Shown here: piece after piece, positions 20,069 to 32,486 of the stretch
How positions within the stretch are numbered: position 1 is the stretch's first letter
Layout of the letters: each line of letters opens with the position of its first letter
The notes under the pieces: model-generated
Databases searched by the model: none
Seen by the model: the letters and a program-made list of their open reading frames with translations, nothing else
What the model was told of the DNA's origin: nothing
Position numbers and translations under genes: made by a program
Source of the DNA: Rhipicephalus microplus
Taxonomy: Eukaryota > Arthropoda > Arachnida > Ixodida > Ixodidae
Direction: 5' to 3'
NCBI RefSeq assembly: GCF_043290135.1
Contig: NC_134701.1
Location: forward strand, 31,275,501 to 31,339,500
Length of the DNA stretch: 64,000 nucleotides

Positions 20069-20576
20069 AGGTCCGTTCGATTCGCCTGCACCACGTGAAT
20101 TAGTTCACGAGGTGCTGCACCTTACCATTCGTTTCAGCGGTGCAGTATTGACAACCGCTGAACCCTGCCATTCATTTCGAAAAGTGCTGAAGAGGTGCAG
20201 CACCGGTTCACGATTTTCCTGCACCTCCTTCGTTGACGGTGCCGGCTTGGTGCAGGCGCGCGTGCAGCTAAGCAGACGACGCAGCACTTAGACGTAGGTG
20301 GCTTAGGCGCCGTACCCGCCTCTACAAATGCGGTGTGCTTTGCCAAGATGTTTGCGCCTCATAAACTGTCCGCATGTGCATTTCGCCATAGGTAGTGTTT
20401 GCTGAATGGTGTAAATGAACCGAAAAGAAATAAGCCCAACACCTTGTCGGCACATCAACATTTGTTTCGGGTGTCGTGCTGTGTTTGCACCGCTGAACTC
20501 ACGCTGCACAATTTCTGAACTTCGCGTGCACAGCCGTGAACCGGTTCTGACCGCTGCAGGTGAATCGAACGGACCT
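20069..20576. mobile_element. 508-bp MITE with ~22-bp inverted ends
   Basis: The left end AGGTCCGTTCGATTC...CTGCA and its complement at 20555-20576 form inverted repeats, flanked by ATG on both sides (20066-20068 and 20577-20579), a possible 3-bp target duplication. The interior is rich in 'ggtgca/tgcacc' words. No coding potential is recognised. The superfamily is unclear (PIF/Harbinger-like from a 3-bp duplication, or hAT). Confidence 0.65.
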
Positions 20577-20579
20577 ATG

Positions 20580-20950
20580 GTCCTCATTGCGTCTTGCTGG
20601 GCTCAACAGCGTCGTCCGTTGTCACAAGCACGAGCATTGCCCAACCGTCACTGACCTGCAAGGCGTTCGTCGTCGTTCCGCTTCGTCATGGTGCCCATCG
20701 CAATTTCGCTGAGCACTAATTGGTTCATCCGCGTCATCCGCCGCACGACATATAGATATGCACTCATTCTACACACTGTTGAAACCTCGTGATGGACAAA
20801 AGGATTTGTAAACGTTGCTAAGAGTACAGCAACTCCCAGGAGAACACTGCGTAAACAATAACGTGGTGCAGAGCAAGGATATTGTCCGCCACGGCTCAGC
20901 ACGAGACCTGGGGAGGCACACATTCCGCCGCCAGCCGCGGCCGCTCCCTG
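20580..20950. other. Unassigned spacer
   Basis: No recognisable gene or repeat. It is moderately GC-rich, with a GC-rich stretch near 20930 ('ccgccagccgcggccgctcc'). Confidence 0.35.
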
Positions 20951-21079
20951 CTAGACCAGCTCCACGGTGCAACACGTAACCATAGCAACGCGGCCCATTG
21001 TACCCAGTGAATATGGCCGCCATGATGTCATTTCCTCCACACTTCTCACGGCGCGCACCGGCTGGGCAAGCCTTCTCCT

Positions 21080-21400
21080 ACCTTTCCTTCCTCCGTGTGG
21101 CAGGCCCAACGCGTCTTGGTGGCTTTCAGCTGCCGTAACCAGTAGCGAACAAAACTCGTAGACTCCGAAGAGCCTACCGGCAGCCCTGTTGCCGTTGCTT
21201 AGTGCATGATCTACCACTTTCAACTTTAAAGTAGCCGTGTAGCTTCAGTATCGCCCCTTAACGTGACAAGGTTACCGACACAACATACAAAACACGCCGC
21301 AACGTGCACTTGCCACTTTGGCTTGGCATGGCTTAAATTGAATATCCGTGCATTAATAGTGTGCTTGATGCTTAAGAGATGGCGCCTTATGGCGCACGCT
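21080..21400 (-). pseudogene. Pogo-like transposase N-terminal fragment
   Basis: The minus strand encodes, with frameshifts, 'KLKVVDHALSNGNRAAGRLF', the DNA-binding helix-turn-helix start of a pogo/Tigger transposase, followed by 'QLKATKTRWACH'. The frame ends soon after, and no catalytic domain is present. The parallel copy is at 22380-22650. Confidence 0.6.
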
Positions 21401-21446
21401 ATCATCATCAGTGGTTGAAACGAGCAGACGTTATTGCGGCAGTTTT

Positions 21447-21650
21447 CGGGGGTGCGATATTATTCGAGGAAACAAAGAAATCGTATTTTTGTTGGGCGAT
21501 GTGGGGGGTGCAAGAATTATGCGACTGCGAGGATTACGCGAGTAAAGACGGTAATTACTCGAGGAAAAAAAAAATCTTATTTTTGTTGGGCGAAGTGGGG
21601 GGTGCGAGAATTATGCGAGTACGAGGATTACGCGAGTAAATACGATAATC
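21447..21650. repeat. Tandem duplication of a pogo-B terminus (~100 bp, 2 copies)
   Basis: The segment 'cgagga..aaa.aatc.tatttttgttgggcga.gtggggggtgc.agaatta..' occurs twice in a row (about 21450-21548 and 21549-21650). Each copy ends in the terminus 'gcgagtaaa.acg'. One element therefore has a doubled end. Confidence 0.75.
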
Positions 21651-21846
21651 GAAAGTTCAGAACTCGCCCAAACTATCAAGGGAAATGGCATCGGACGCTT
21701 CGCAAAGCGACAGCAAACGCCGATGTCACCGCCGACCAACGCCCGACTACGGATAGGCCTAACACTCACACCGAACCTTGCGGCGACAGTGGTGGAATTC
21801 GTCAGTGCATCCCAAATGAAGAGTGAATTCTTAGAGAGTGAACGTA
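21651..21846. other. Spacer between two pogo-B copies
   Basis: No gene is recognised. It contains a direct inverted word pair (gaattc..agtgaattc) but no clear element. Confidence 0.3.
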
Positions 21847-21918
21847 CCGTATTTACTCGCATAATACTCGCACTTTTTTTGCCAAAAAACCGATGCAAAG
21901 TTGGGGGGTGCGAGAATT

Positions 21919-21981
21919 GATTGATTGATATGTGGGGTTTAACGTCCCAAAACCACTATATGATTATGAGAGACGCTGGGA
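21919..21981 (-). repeat. 5'-truncated tick SINE (63 bp) in pogo-B terminus
   Basis: Flanked by GGTGCGAGAATT at 21907-21918 and 21982-21993. It keeps the tail side and lacks the distal ~100 bp of the full SINE. Confidence 0.8.
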
Positions 21982-22379
21982 GGTGCGAGAATTACGCAGG
22001 GAAAACTTTCCGCGAAAACGCAGAGAGCGAAAAAGAAAACGAAGTGGCCGCAAATCGGGATTCTCACACCAGCAACTTACAGCAAGCTTTAAGAAGTACT
22101 AAGTAGAACTTACCTCAACAATGAAAGCAGAGGTTCAACACAAGGCAAGATTTATCTGAGACACAAAAAGTGGAAGCAAATAGTCGAGAATCAGAATACC
22201 ATACGCGAATTTTGTGGGCGTTGCGGGCGTAGCGGAAGCGGTCGGCGCTCAACAGGAGCCCTCAAAATGTAAGCGTAGGACGTCAGTATTGGGCTGGTGC
22301 CTATTTAACAGAATCTTCAGCAGTTTCCTTCTGAAGAAATAAAGTTTACCATCAATCCCAGTTTTAGGCACATGGCAGG

Positions 22380-22650
22380 CCCAACGTGTCTTGGTGGCTT
22401 TCAGCTGCCGTCACCAGTAGCGAACACAAAACTCGTAGGCTCCGAAGGGCCTACCGGCAGCCCTGTTGCCGTTGTTTAGCGCATGATCTATCACTTGCAA
22501 CTTGAAGCAGCCGTGTGGCTTCATTATCGTCCCATATCGTGCCAAGATTACCGACACAACATACAAAACACGCCGCGACGCGCACTGGCCACTTCGGCTT
22601 GGCTTCGATTGGATCTCCGCGCAATAGTACGCTTGATGCTTAAGAGATGG
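22380..22650 (-). pseudogene. Pogo-like transposase N-terminal fragment
   Basis: The minus strand reads 'MKPHGCFKLQVIDHALNNGN', then 'RAAGRPFGAYEFCVRYW', a stop, then 'RQLKATKTRWACH'. This is the pogo/Tigger helix-turn-helix start ('FKLQVI.HA..NGNRAAGR.FGV'). It is better preserved than the left copy but equally lacks the rest of the gene. Confidence 0.65.
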
Positions 22651-22829
22651 CACCAGATGGCACCTGCTATCACCATCAGTGGCTGGAACGAGCAGATGAC
22701 ATCACTGCCGCAGTTTTCGGGGGTGCGATAATTACTCGAGAAAAAAAAAAATCGTATTTTTCTTGGGCGATGTGGGGGGTGCGAGAATTATGCGAGTGCG
22801 AGGATTACGCGAGTAAATACAGTAGACCA

Positions 22830-23260
22830 GTAGCTGCTGCTACTGCCAACACGCTTTGCAAAATCGATGCGCTGACTGCCCTCGTGGCGAGTGCACAATG
22901 CCCAACCTGCCGCGAACAGAAACTTAACATCCGAGAGGTAGCTGGAAAGCGAAGGGCTTTCGGCATTCCTCGAACTGTGCTGTGAAAATACGGATTGTCC
23001 TAAATCTACACTTTCATTCACGCACGCGGCGAGACATACAACTTCGGCCAGGGACCAAGGGACGAGCACTCGTTTCGACAGCCGCAGCTCGCGCGATAGC
23101 TTTGCTGTAAACCTGAAGGCAAGGCAGTTCTGGCAGCACGCGCTATAGGTGCAGGCCATGACCAACTTTCCAAGATTCTGTGCGATTCTCGATCTTCCAA
23201 GCATTCAGTGCAAGCTGCTTTTCATTGTGCCAAAATTTGATGCAAAAATGGTTTCCTAAT
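22830..23260 (+). pseudogene. Mutator-like transposase N-terminal fragment (different subfamily)
   Basis: The plus strand reads 'CKIDALTALVASAQCPTC' with a CxxC pair, then 'LNIREVAGKRRAFGIPRTVL'. After frameshifts come a second Cys pair region and a segment close to 'GAGHDQLSKFCAILDLPS'. This pattern (two CxxC pairs, then 'N.R.V.A...G.G...L..FC.ILDLP') resembles the N-terminal half of PF20700-type proteins. It is broken by several frame changes. My recognition is by pattern only. Confidence 0.45.
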
Positions 23261-23541
23261 AAATGCCAACTTTTAAAACTTTCAAACTTGTTTTTCTCAT
23301 TTTCATTTTTTTTTTGACAATTTCACGTCTTCCGGACAGCCTTTTAGACACTTATACTTATTGCATAGTAACGAAACTTGGCACGCATATTCTTCAACAC
23401 ATGCAGAATGCAAATATCTACTTGAAATTGCAATGCCTTCCAGAATTACTTGCGAAAATATTAGGTTATTGTTTCAAGGGAGATTAAAAATATTTTGACA
23501 TATGAGTCAAACAAGATCAGACAATGCTTTTATTGAAAGTT

Positions 23542-23670
23542 GATTGATTGATATGTGTGGTTTAACGTCCCAAAACCACTATATGATTATGAGAGACGCC
23601 GTAGTGGAGGGCTACGGAAATTTAGACCACCTGGGGTTCTTTAACGTGCACCCAAATCTGAGCACACGGG
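23542..23670 (-). repeat. 5'-truncated tick SINE (129 bp)
   Basis: Flanked by TTTATTGAAAGTT at 23529-23541 and 23671-23683. It keeps the tail side. Confidence 0.82.
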
Positions 23671-23875
23671 TTTATTGAAAGTTAAATACATATAAGAGCA
23701 CCTGCAGAAAATGTCACTTTTTGCTATTGTGCATGGCATAACTCAATAACTATAGTATCTACACAACAAATAATTGCATATTTGAAATCTTCATGAATAA
23801 CTATTAACAAGATTTTCAAATGTCTATGACTAGAAAGGAAAAAAAAAAGTTCTTTCGAGGAGCGAATCCCCTTAA

Positions 23876-24419
23876 TGTAGTGAACATACACTGAAAGTTT
23901 CATTAGGGTAACTTAAAGAAATAAAAAGTTCGGTTTCCAAGGTAGCCTCCCCCCCTTCAGCGGACAACAGAAGTTGCATCGGCAGCAAACATAGCATCAC
24001 GCATTACTTGGGATGCACGTCTGAACACTGTTTATTCAGCAGAATAATTCTAGGTACGTGAGTGTTGCTTTGGTGGCCCAGAGAAAAAGGTGCATACATT
24101 TAGACGCACCGGAGCGGCTATTGCCGGTGATAGACGCTTCCAAATCCGACTTTGGCGCAATTTCTGTTGATACAATCGGGATGCTGGAGATCAGATCCCA
24201 AACAGCGTTCCCTTTTAGTTGGTATGACAGCAAATGGTAGTTGTGCATTGAAACCAATTTCTTTTCAATTGCTCCAGAGAGACAAAAGGTGGTGGCACTA
24301 TGTTCAATTCTGGTGTAGTGGCAGGCCTCGCGCTACAATAAAAGTGGTGCTATTCACACCAAAAAATGATATTGATAAATGTGCACCCCATATTTCTAAT
24401 CTCAAACAATCTCACTCAC
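23876..24419. other. Unassigned region downstream of RPL27A exon 4
   Basis: This would be intron 4 of RPL27A if the last exon lies further left. I searched both strands by eye for the expected final ~42 codons of RPL27A and did not find them. A 73-codon minus-strand frame (24257-24036) has no recognisable similarity. Confidence 0.4.
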
Positions 24420-27187
<2,768 letters not shown>

Positions 27188-27260
27188 TTCGACCACACTG
27201 TCGCAAAAGAGGAAATGTGCGCTACGCTAGCGCCGGATATGGAGACTGCGTTGGCTACCG
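27188..27260 (-). promoter_or_regulatory. RPL27A 5' leader and promoter proximal region with TOP-like tract
   Basis: Upstream of the ATG the minus strand reads CCTCTTTTGCG (27212-27202). This is a 5' terminal oligopyrimidine tract as found at the start of ribosomal protein mRNAs, so transcription probably starts near 27212. TOP tracts couple translation to growth signalling. No TATA box is visible. Confidence 0.6.
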
Positions 27261-27600
27261 TTGGTACTATGGTGGCTACTACAGCTGGCTAGAAGAAGAG
27301 GTGTCAGCATCGTCCCGGCCCGGCCGCTTCTTGAAAGAAGGTGTGCTGGTATTTCATTCCGCCGTGGAGCGTCGCGCAAGTCGCCACCGCGATCGGTCGA
27401 GAGCGCTTTGCCAGCCGCTAGCGCGGCACTTTTAGTCGCTTGCTCGTGTGCTAACAAGCCGCAAGGTCTGCGCTTTGCCTATTTGGACTTGTTCGGGATC
27501 AATACGTGCCAATGTGACCATGCAACAGAGAGGAGTGAACAGCAAAGACACTGCTCGCAGAATTCCTGGCTATTACATTGGCCCTTTGAAAACTAAATTA
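27261..27600. other. Upstream region of RPL27A
   Basis: A GC-rich stretch (27300-27450) with many CpG dinucleotides, consistent with a housekeeping promoter. No second gene is recognised before the LINE fragment. Confidence 0.35.
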
Positions 27601-27604
27601 TCAG

Positions 27605-28430
27605 CAATCAAAAGCTATTATTATTTCGGATGCTTTGTCTGTATGTACACATCTCACGTCCGCAAAGAATTCTCCTCTTCTCAGGATATTTTGGTCTCTC
27701 GTACCGCATAGCCTATCGGGAGTTCGGTTTATTTGGGTCCCCGGGCATGCTGGAATTGAACTAAATGAAATTGCTGATTCGCTCACTTCGGCATCTTTAA
27801 ATTTCCCGGTGGTGCTAGTAGCTCCACAGTTTCCTTTTGTTACTGCCGAACGATTCAAACGCCTGTTAATCTTAAAAATCAACGAAACGTCGCTTCTACA
27901 ATCTGAAGAATTTCGGCACTTGCAATTCACATGGAACACCGCAAAATGCCTTTCCCGTCAATGTGAGGTGACCCTCACAAGCCTTCGCTGTAGAGTTCCT
28001 CTGTTAAATTTTTATCTCAACAAATCAGGATTTTCATTAACTAACCTATGTGTAGTTTGCAATGAACCGGAAACAATAGATCGCTTTCTTCTCACATGCC
28101 GCCGCTTCGCCTCACTGCGCCGAATAATTCTTGAAAGACCGATTGGTATGCTCGGATTGCCAGTCAATACACCGACCCTATTATCGTTTGGAGCCAGTCA
28201 GTTGGGTGTGGGCCGCAGTGCTATTCTGTCAGCGCTACATAAATTCATTCAGGCAACCGGAAGGATACGCTGCTAGTGGTACTGCCAGATATATACAATT
28301 CTTTCTCTCCCTTCCTCATTCTTGTTAATTTGTTTTATATAATCCAGTTTATCGCATTCTTCTGCAATTTTTTCACGTTTTTTCAAAGGAACATTATTAT
28401 TGTTCCTATCTAATTTCTCTTTATTTTTTT
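27605..28430 (+). pseudogene. 5'-truncated LINE: RNase H and C-terminal domain (27605-28276) plus 3' UTR
   Basis: It starts inside an RNase H domain: 'IIISDALSVCTHLTS' (Asp of the active site) and 'GVRFIWVPGHAGIELNEIAD' (His/Glu/Asp block). A C-terminal zinc segment follows, 'CVVCNEPETIDRFLLTC' (C..C..C pattern). The frame is open to the stop at 28276. The preceding ~1,000 codons (endonuclease, reverse transcriptase) are absent, as expected for a 5'-truncated insertion. Having RNase H places it in the I/Jockey-related group. The 3' untranslated part runs to about 28430-28500 ('cccatcccccatgtgggtatgagcca'). Confidence 0.75.
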
Positions 28431-28509
28431 AGCAAGCGTTGTAAAAAATGATCTATTATGAGGTACAGTGTGGCCCATCCCCCATGTGGGTATGAGCCAA
28501 GATCTCCTA

Positions 28510-28744
28510 GGAGACAAGACAAGACACTGCTTTGCACCTGGATGCAATGTGGGATATGCTTCGGCCCGCAAACAAGGCAAGAAAGCGTCTCTCTTCTCTG
28601 CTCCCGCCGACGATGAACAGCGCAAAGCCTGGAAGCGTACGATTCCTCCCTCGCGCTGACAAACCACTGGAAAATGACTGCGTTGTGTGCGAAGCTCATT
28701 TCGACGAAAGATTCATCGTCCGTAGCTACATGAACGTTATCATT
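28510..28744 (+). pseudogene. P-like transposase, THAP domain portion
   Basis: The plus strand encodes 'RHCFAPGCNVGYASARKQGK', then 'SLFSAPADDEQRKAWKRTIP'. After a frameshift near 28645 it reads 'LENDCVVCEAHFDERFIV'. This is the C-x4-C ... C-x2-H zinc-coordinating THAP fold that P-element-type transposases use to bind DNA. It breaks off after 'MNVI' where a LINE is inserted. Confidence 0.78.
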
Positions 28745-29210
28745 TAATTTTATTTTATTTCCTTAAAGACCCGCGAGGGGGTATTACATAAGGGGTGGGT
28801 AATTATAAACACAAAACATAGAAGCCAAAGATTTAACATAAAGAGTGCTTATTGATATTTTATATGAACGATGATGGGCAGAGAATGGTTGCAATTTCAC
28901 TGGGAAGGCCATTCCAGTCTGGTGCGGTACGTGGAAAAAACGAGGCAGAAAAAGTAGAAGTCCGGGAGCGTGGCCGAGCAACTTGAAGCAAATGGCTCGT
29001 GCGGTGAGATATGCGTGTTGCGGGAACGATATAAGGTGGGGAATGCAAGGGACTCTGAAAAAGTTTGTGGAACAATGACAGGCTGGCAATACGACGGCGA
29101 AGTTCTAGATCTGGTAAACCAGATTCTGCTTTCAATCCAGATACGCTGACAGTTGAAGAGTATGAACAGTGAATAAATCTAGCGGCCCGGTTTTGAAGCG
29201 ATTCGATAAC
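28745..29210 (-). mobile_element. 5'-truncated L2/CR1-like LINE inserted in the P-like gene
   Basis: The minus strand encodes the end of a reverse transcriptase ORF: 'RFIHSLF..', then 'LRRRIASLSLFHKLFQSPLH', 'YIVPATRISHRTSHLLQVAR' and 'SFFPRTAPDWNGLP'. It ends in a 3' tail 'gggtctttaaggaaataaaataaaa'. The same C-terminal block and the same 3' end occur in the intact LINE at 40031-42482, so it is the same or a sister family. Frameshifts are present. Confidence 0.8.
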
Positions 29211-30085
29211 GGGTTCTTGGCAACTTGGGAAAACGTTGTACCTAAGGAGGGTGGGTTCATATGTGATTCAACTGCCGAAAGACTCCACGTCACTCTACTC
29301 AGCACCCTTTCCATCCGGCACAATGCCGTGAAACCCTTGGGCTATAAATACTTGATTACGTCTCGCCTCTGCCAGGACGCACTTAAATTATTTTTCTCTT
29401 GGAATTCTGAAGCAAATGTCTGGCTCGAATGATCACCCTCCGCCGACACAATTTTTTATCTCTGTGGATTGCCTCAGTTTTTTACAGTTTGACACAGTCA
29501 CCCTCCAGTGGAAACATATACCTTCGGGAGTACTGATCAGCTTTCTATGTCCTGGCATCCACAATAATTCAATAAAATGGCAGAATAAGCTGGATGAGCT
29601 GCTAAATATGGAACGACTCAATGAGGTTCATGTTGCTTTTGAAGCCCTCCCTTACCACACTGATCTCATTGGACGCAAAAGTGACTCCCGGATCACATTA
29701 GGTCAGTGGCTATGTGGCCCGGAAGATGGTGAAAAATACGAAGTGCAACGAATGTAGCAGGTTGTTGCTTCACTAAGAAATCAGCTTGCTTCCGGCAGAA
29801 TCATGCTTTCTGTACCCGTCCGAGTCCTTAACAGACCTGGTCAAGCTATGGAAGATGCATTCCCCTATTGCTTCAGTTTCAATACGTTGAAAAGTGGCCA
29901 CATAACAGACCTTATCTCTTGCCTGTCTGTTAAGAGGTTAAATATGGTTGGCTGTGAACACCACACTGGAAGTGACAAATCAGATTAGATTTTTTACACT
30001 GACCACAATGCATTTTTTCGTTGCTGGAGAAAATGCGTCCAATAAAAATAAAGAGAAAAAAATGAAGTTCTTGAAGTTAAGACGT
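29211..30085 (+). pseudogene. P-like transposase, C-terminal portion
   Basis: This continues the gene interrupted at 28744. Blocks are 'GGFICDSTAERLHVTLLSTL', 'LGYKYLITSRLCQDALKLFF' (family: 'KYLLTSRLSQD.LE..F'), then after a frameshift near 29395 'MSGSNDHPPPTQF'. Further blocks are 'YVARKMVKNTKCNEC', 'VEDAF'-like 'MEDAFPYCFSFN', and the basic end 'TLTTMHFFVAGENASNK...'. Several frame breaks and stops occur. The middle of the transposase between THAP and this part is missing, so deletion accompanied or preceded the LINE insertion. It resembles THAP9/P-element transposases. Confidence 0.75.
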
Positions 30086-30945
30086 ATGACTTAACTGTCA
30101 TAGTGCTAACTCAGAGAACAAAGTTTTATTTTATGTTTTTGTGCGTTACTCACACTGCTGTTTCTTGTGATTTTACTATTGTCTTGTTCACATTGTTATA
30201 AATGTCCCGTTAACAGCAGTGATGTCACTGTCTGGCTGTATTTCACATACGCAGAAATCAATCTTTTCGCGAACAGGTTTGTGACTATATGTTTGCCAAT
30301 GAAACCTCAATATTATGTGTGTATGTATGCACACTGTATCATCGTATATTTACTGTTCTCTTTATTAGCCTTATTCACTTCCTTTAGCTAAGTTCCATAT
30401 AACTTGCAGTTTTTCTCAACCTTAATGCATGTGCTGTGTTTATTTTTCATGTTGTTTTTTTTTCGCTTTCGAGAAAATAAATGTCTTGCTTGTAAAATTA
30501 GACCTTGATTGCACAAGTCATGAAAATAAGGGTTGCCGATATCTTAACGTGCATCGAGACTTCACGGAGAATACTGTGGCATCAAATTTGAAAACTGCAC
30601 GGACTTTGTTTTGGTGCAAGCTCACGGCAAGTCACTTGATTCTCTATCGTCTAAGCTTCGTAGATGATATACAACGAAGTGAATTGAAAACAGTAGTTTT
30701 CAGTGCCAATACACGCTTTACAGCGTGCCGCCAGAATTGTGGCAGGTAGACTTTGTTATAATCCGCAGGGTAGCGTGAAATATTTGCAACGAAAAACGAC
30801 TGATACGCACGTGCGGGCGTGAGGAGGGGCATCTTGAAAGCGACCGCAGAGCTGCCGCATCCGGATGAATTCTCGCTCGCTCTCCGGCGCGCTGATGCTG
30901 ACACCTCTCCTTCAAGCCACCATATTGGTACTATTGGCAGTGGTA
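30086..30945. other. No recognisable gene
   Basis: A/T-rich sequence following the P-like pseudogene, possibly its 3' region to about 30420. A GC-richer segment lies at 30810-30900. No terminus of the P-like element could be identified. Confidence 0.35.
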
Positions 30946-31080
30946 CAGTGGCTAGAATAGGGAAGTGTGATGAACGCGCCGGCCAGCACGTAACGCCTTA
31001 GAAGGAAACCGCCAGATGGCGATGACACACGTTTGCACGTCACCCAAGCTGGCGATGCGCTGCGCATGTATTAGACGGGA
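30946..31080 (+). repeat. Fragment shared with LINE 5' regions
   Basis: The stretch 'cagtggctagaataggg' plus 'aagtgtgatga.cg' recurs on the minus strand at 34525-34560. The following 'gcgccggcc...gtaacgcc...ggaaaccgccag.tgg' resembles the start of the esterase-type LINE at 45492. It looks like a 5' end fragment of that LINE group. Confidence 0.45.
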
Positions 31081-31215
31081 ATCAACCACGTAGTTTCGCG
31101 TAGGCAACGCGAAACATATAAAATATGTTTTGTTGCTCGTGCATGGTTTCAAATTGCGACCGAGAAAACATGCTAATAAGCTTCTGTAATAACTGGTGGA
31201 AAGGAGTAACTGGTG

Positions 31216-31276
31216 GAAAGTTAGTCGCGCACCCGCGACTAACTTTCAGTTTAGTCGCGGGTGCGCGACTAAACTG
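31216..31276. repeat. Two adjacent perfect hairpins
   Basis: Hairpin 1 (31216-31247) has a 14-bp stem with a 4-base loop (GAAAGTTAGTCGCG / CACC / complement). Hairpin 2 (31247-31276) has a 13-bp stem (CAGTTTAGTCGCG / GGTG / complement). The inner words are reverse complements of one another. Confidence 0.85.
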
Positions 31277-31280
31277 AAAT

Positions 31281-32486
31281 ATCGACAGGGTGCCGAAAGT
31301 GAGCGCGTTGCGGCACTGAAACATTTTATTTATGTGAAATGGTTGAAGAGTGGAACGATGGACTAGGTTGTGAGCCACTGTTTGCAACACCTTTTACGGC
31401 GAACCATCATTTCAGGGACGAGAATCCCGAGTAGTATCTTAATGAAAACCTTTTATTTTCTGCACACTGGTCATACGAGGCATTTCTGAGTAGTGACTCA
31501 CTATCTGTTTACAACAATGCATACTTGATAATTGGTCGCGCGTCTTTTTTTTTATCCCCCCAAAAAAAGTTTTATATTTCACAAGCACCCCCCAGAACAT
31601 TGTTTCCTTTGGACTGAGAGCCAATGACGCACCTGGGCTTCAGGTACTTCTTTTCACGGGAAGATGCGCGCTCCTTGTGGAGTGCCTTTGTGTAAAGACG
31701 CAAATGGATGAGCAGAAAAAAACGTGTTCACTTGATTGGTGAGGCTCGAACCATGTTGTGCGCAGCCCAGTGTGACATCTTTGTTTTGTTTTTTAATGAG
31801 AAAAAAAAGGCTCTTTCAAGCTGTCACTGTGAAGCTCGTTGTAGCAAAACCACTTTGTAACAGGGATTTCAAGGGCGTCTACAAATACGAAGAGCTTCAC
31901 CGAAAAGCCTACCAATAGGCGTCCGCACAAGGGGGGGCAAAGGGGGTGAGCGCCCCCCCCCCTAGTCACCTGTGAGGGGGACGCTAAATCTGCTCTATAC
32001 ATTGACTAGGCAGCGGGGCACTCTTTAAGTCATCTAAAGGGGGGGCGCAAAATCTGCCTCATACACTGAATTAATAGGGAGAGGGCGCACTGCAACGAAC
32101 CTCCCCCCCCCCCCCCCCCTGAACGACAAGCATACCTATGGGCCTACCCCTTTCTATGCGGACAATTTCGCCGTCCACAGTGAGCTCGAAGTGCCGGGAG
32201 ATGTGCATACCTCTCGTCGAAGTGCAGCTTGCACACAGCCAAGTTTTCTTGAAGCGGCTTGTCAGCGCGCGGGATCGCTCTCCGCCACTGCGCAGAGCTT
32301 TGTTCTTACTAACGCCGAACAACCTGACTTCTAGCCTGTAGGGCACCCCGGGACGAAGCAATGACTTTATTTTCGCGCCATGAGAGTGCATACAGAAGCA
32401 TTGGTGGGAGAGTGCCACGGAATAAAAAAAAAACGAGGACGAACGTGCCCGACCAACCTGTCGGAAACGTGCAAACAACGTTAGAT
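31281..32486. other. Unassigned region with C homopolymers
   Basis: No gene is recognised. C-runs lie at about 31952-31962 and 32103-32119. A minus-strand open frame of 135 codons (32478-32071) contains 'HFELTVDGEIVRIERGRPIG' but matches nothing I know, and its end runs into the C-run. Confidence 0.3.

Larger units (their letters stand above)
20951..21650 (-). mobile_element. Pogo/Tigger-B element, left copy, truncated
   Basis: The right terminus 'gattacgcgagtaaatac' (ending near 21647) is shared with the element ending at 22822. Internal sequence on the minus strand (21400-21080) matches the transposase N-terminal coding region of that element. The left terminus is not found, so the lower boundary is approximate. 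Confidence 0.55.
21847..22822 (-). mobile_element. Pogo/Tigger-B element, right copy, deletion derivative
   Basis: The left terminus ACCGTATTTACTCGCATAAT (from 21846) and right terminus 'gcgagtaaatacagta' (ending 22822) are inverted relatives, and the inner words 'ggggggtgcgagaatt' pair as well. Only the N-terminal coding region remains, on the minus strand (22650-22380). A truncated SINE is inserted at 21919-21981. Confidence 0.65.
22823..23875 (+). mobile_element. Remnant of another Mutator-like/TTAA transposon
   Basis: A coding fragment (22830-23260) is followed by A/T-rich 3'-type sequence with 'tatttgaaatcttcatgaataact', like the 3' subterminal part of the elements at 495-670 and 16560-16675. 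It ends in 'gaatccccTTAA' at about 23875. The left terminus is not seen. A SINE sits inside at 23542. Confidence 0.4.

Noticed and set aside
24036..24257. Last exon of RPL27A
   Set aside because: The translation in no frame matches the expected C-terminus (GYYK.. to the end), so I do not assign it.
30440..30480. Promoter or polyadenylation signal for a gene
   Set aside because: Only generic A/T-rich words (aataaa) without a supporting coding sequence.
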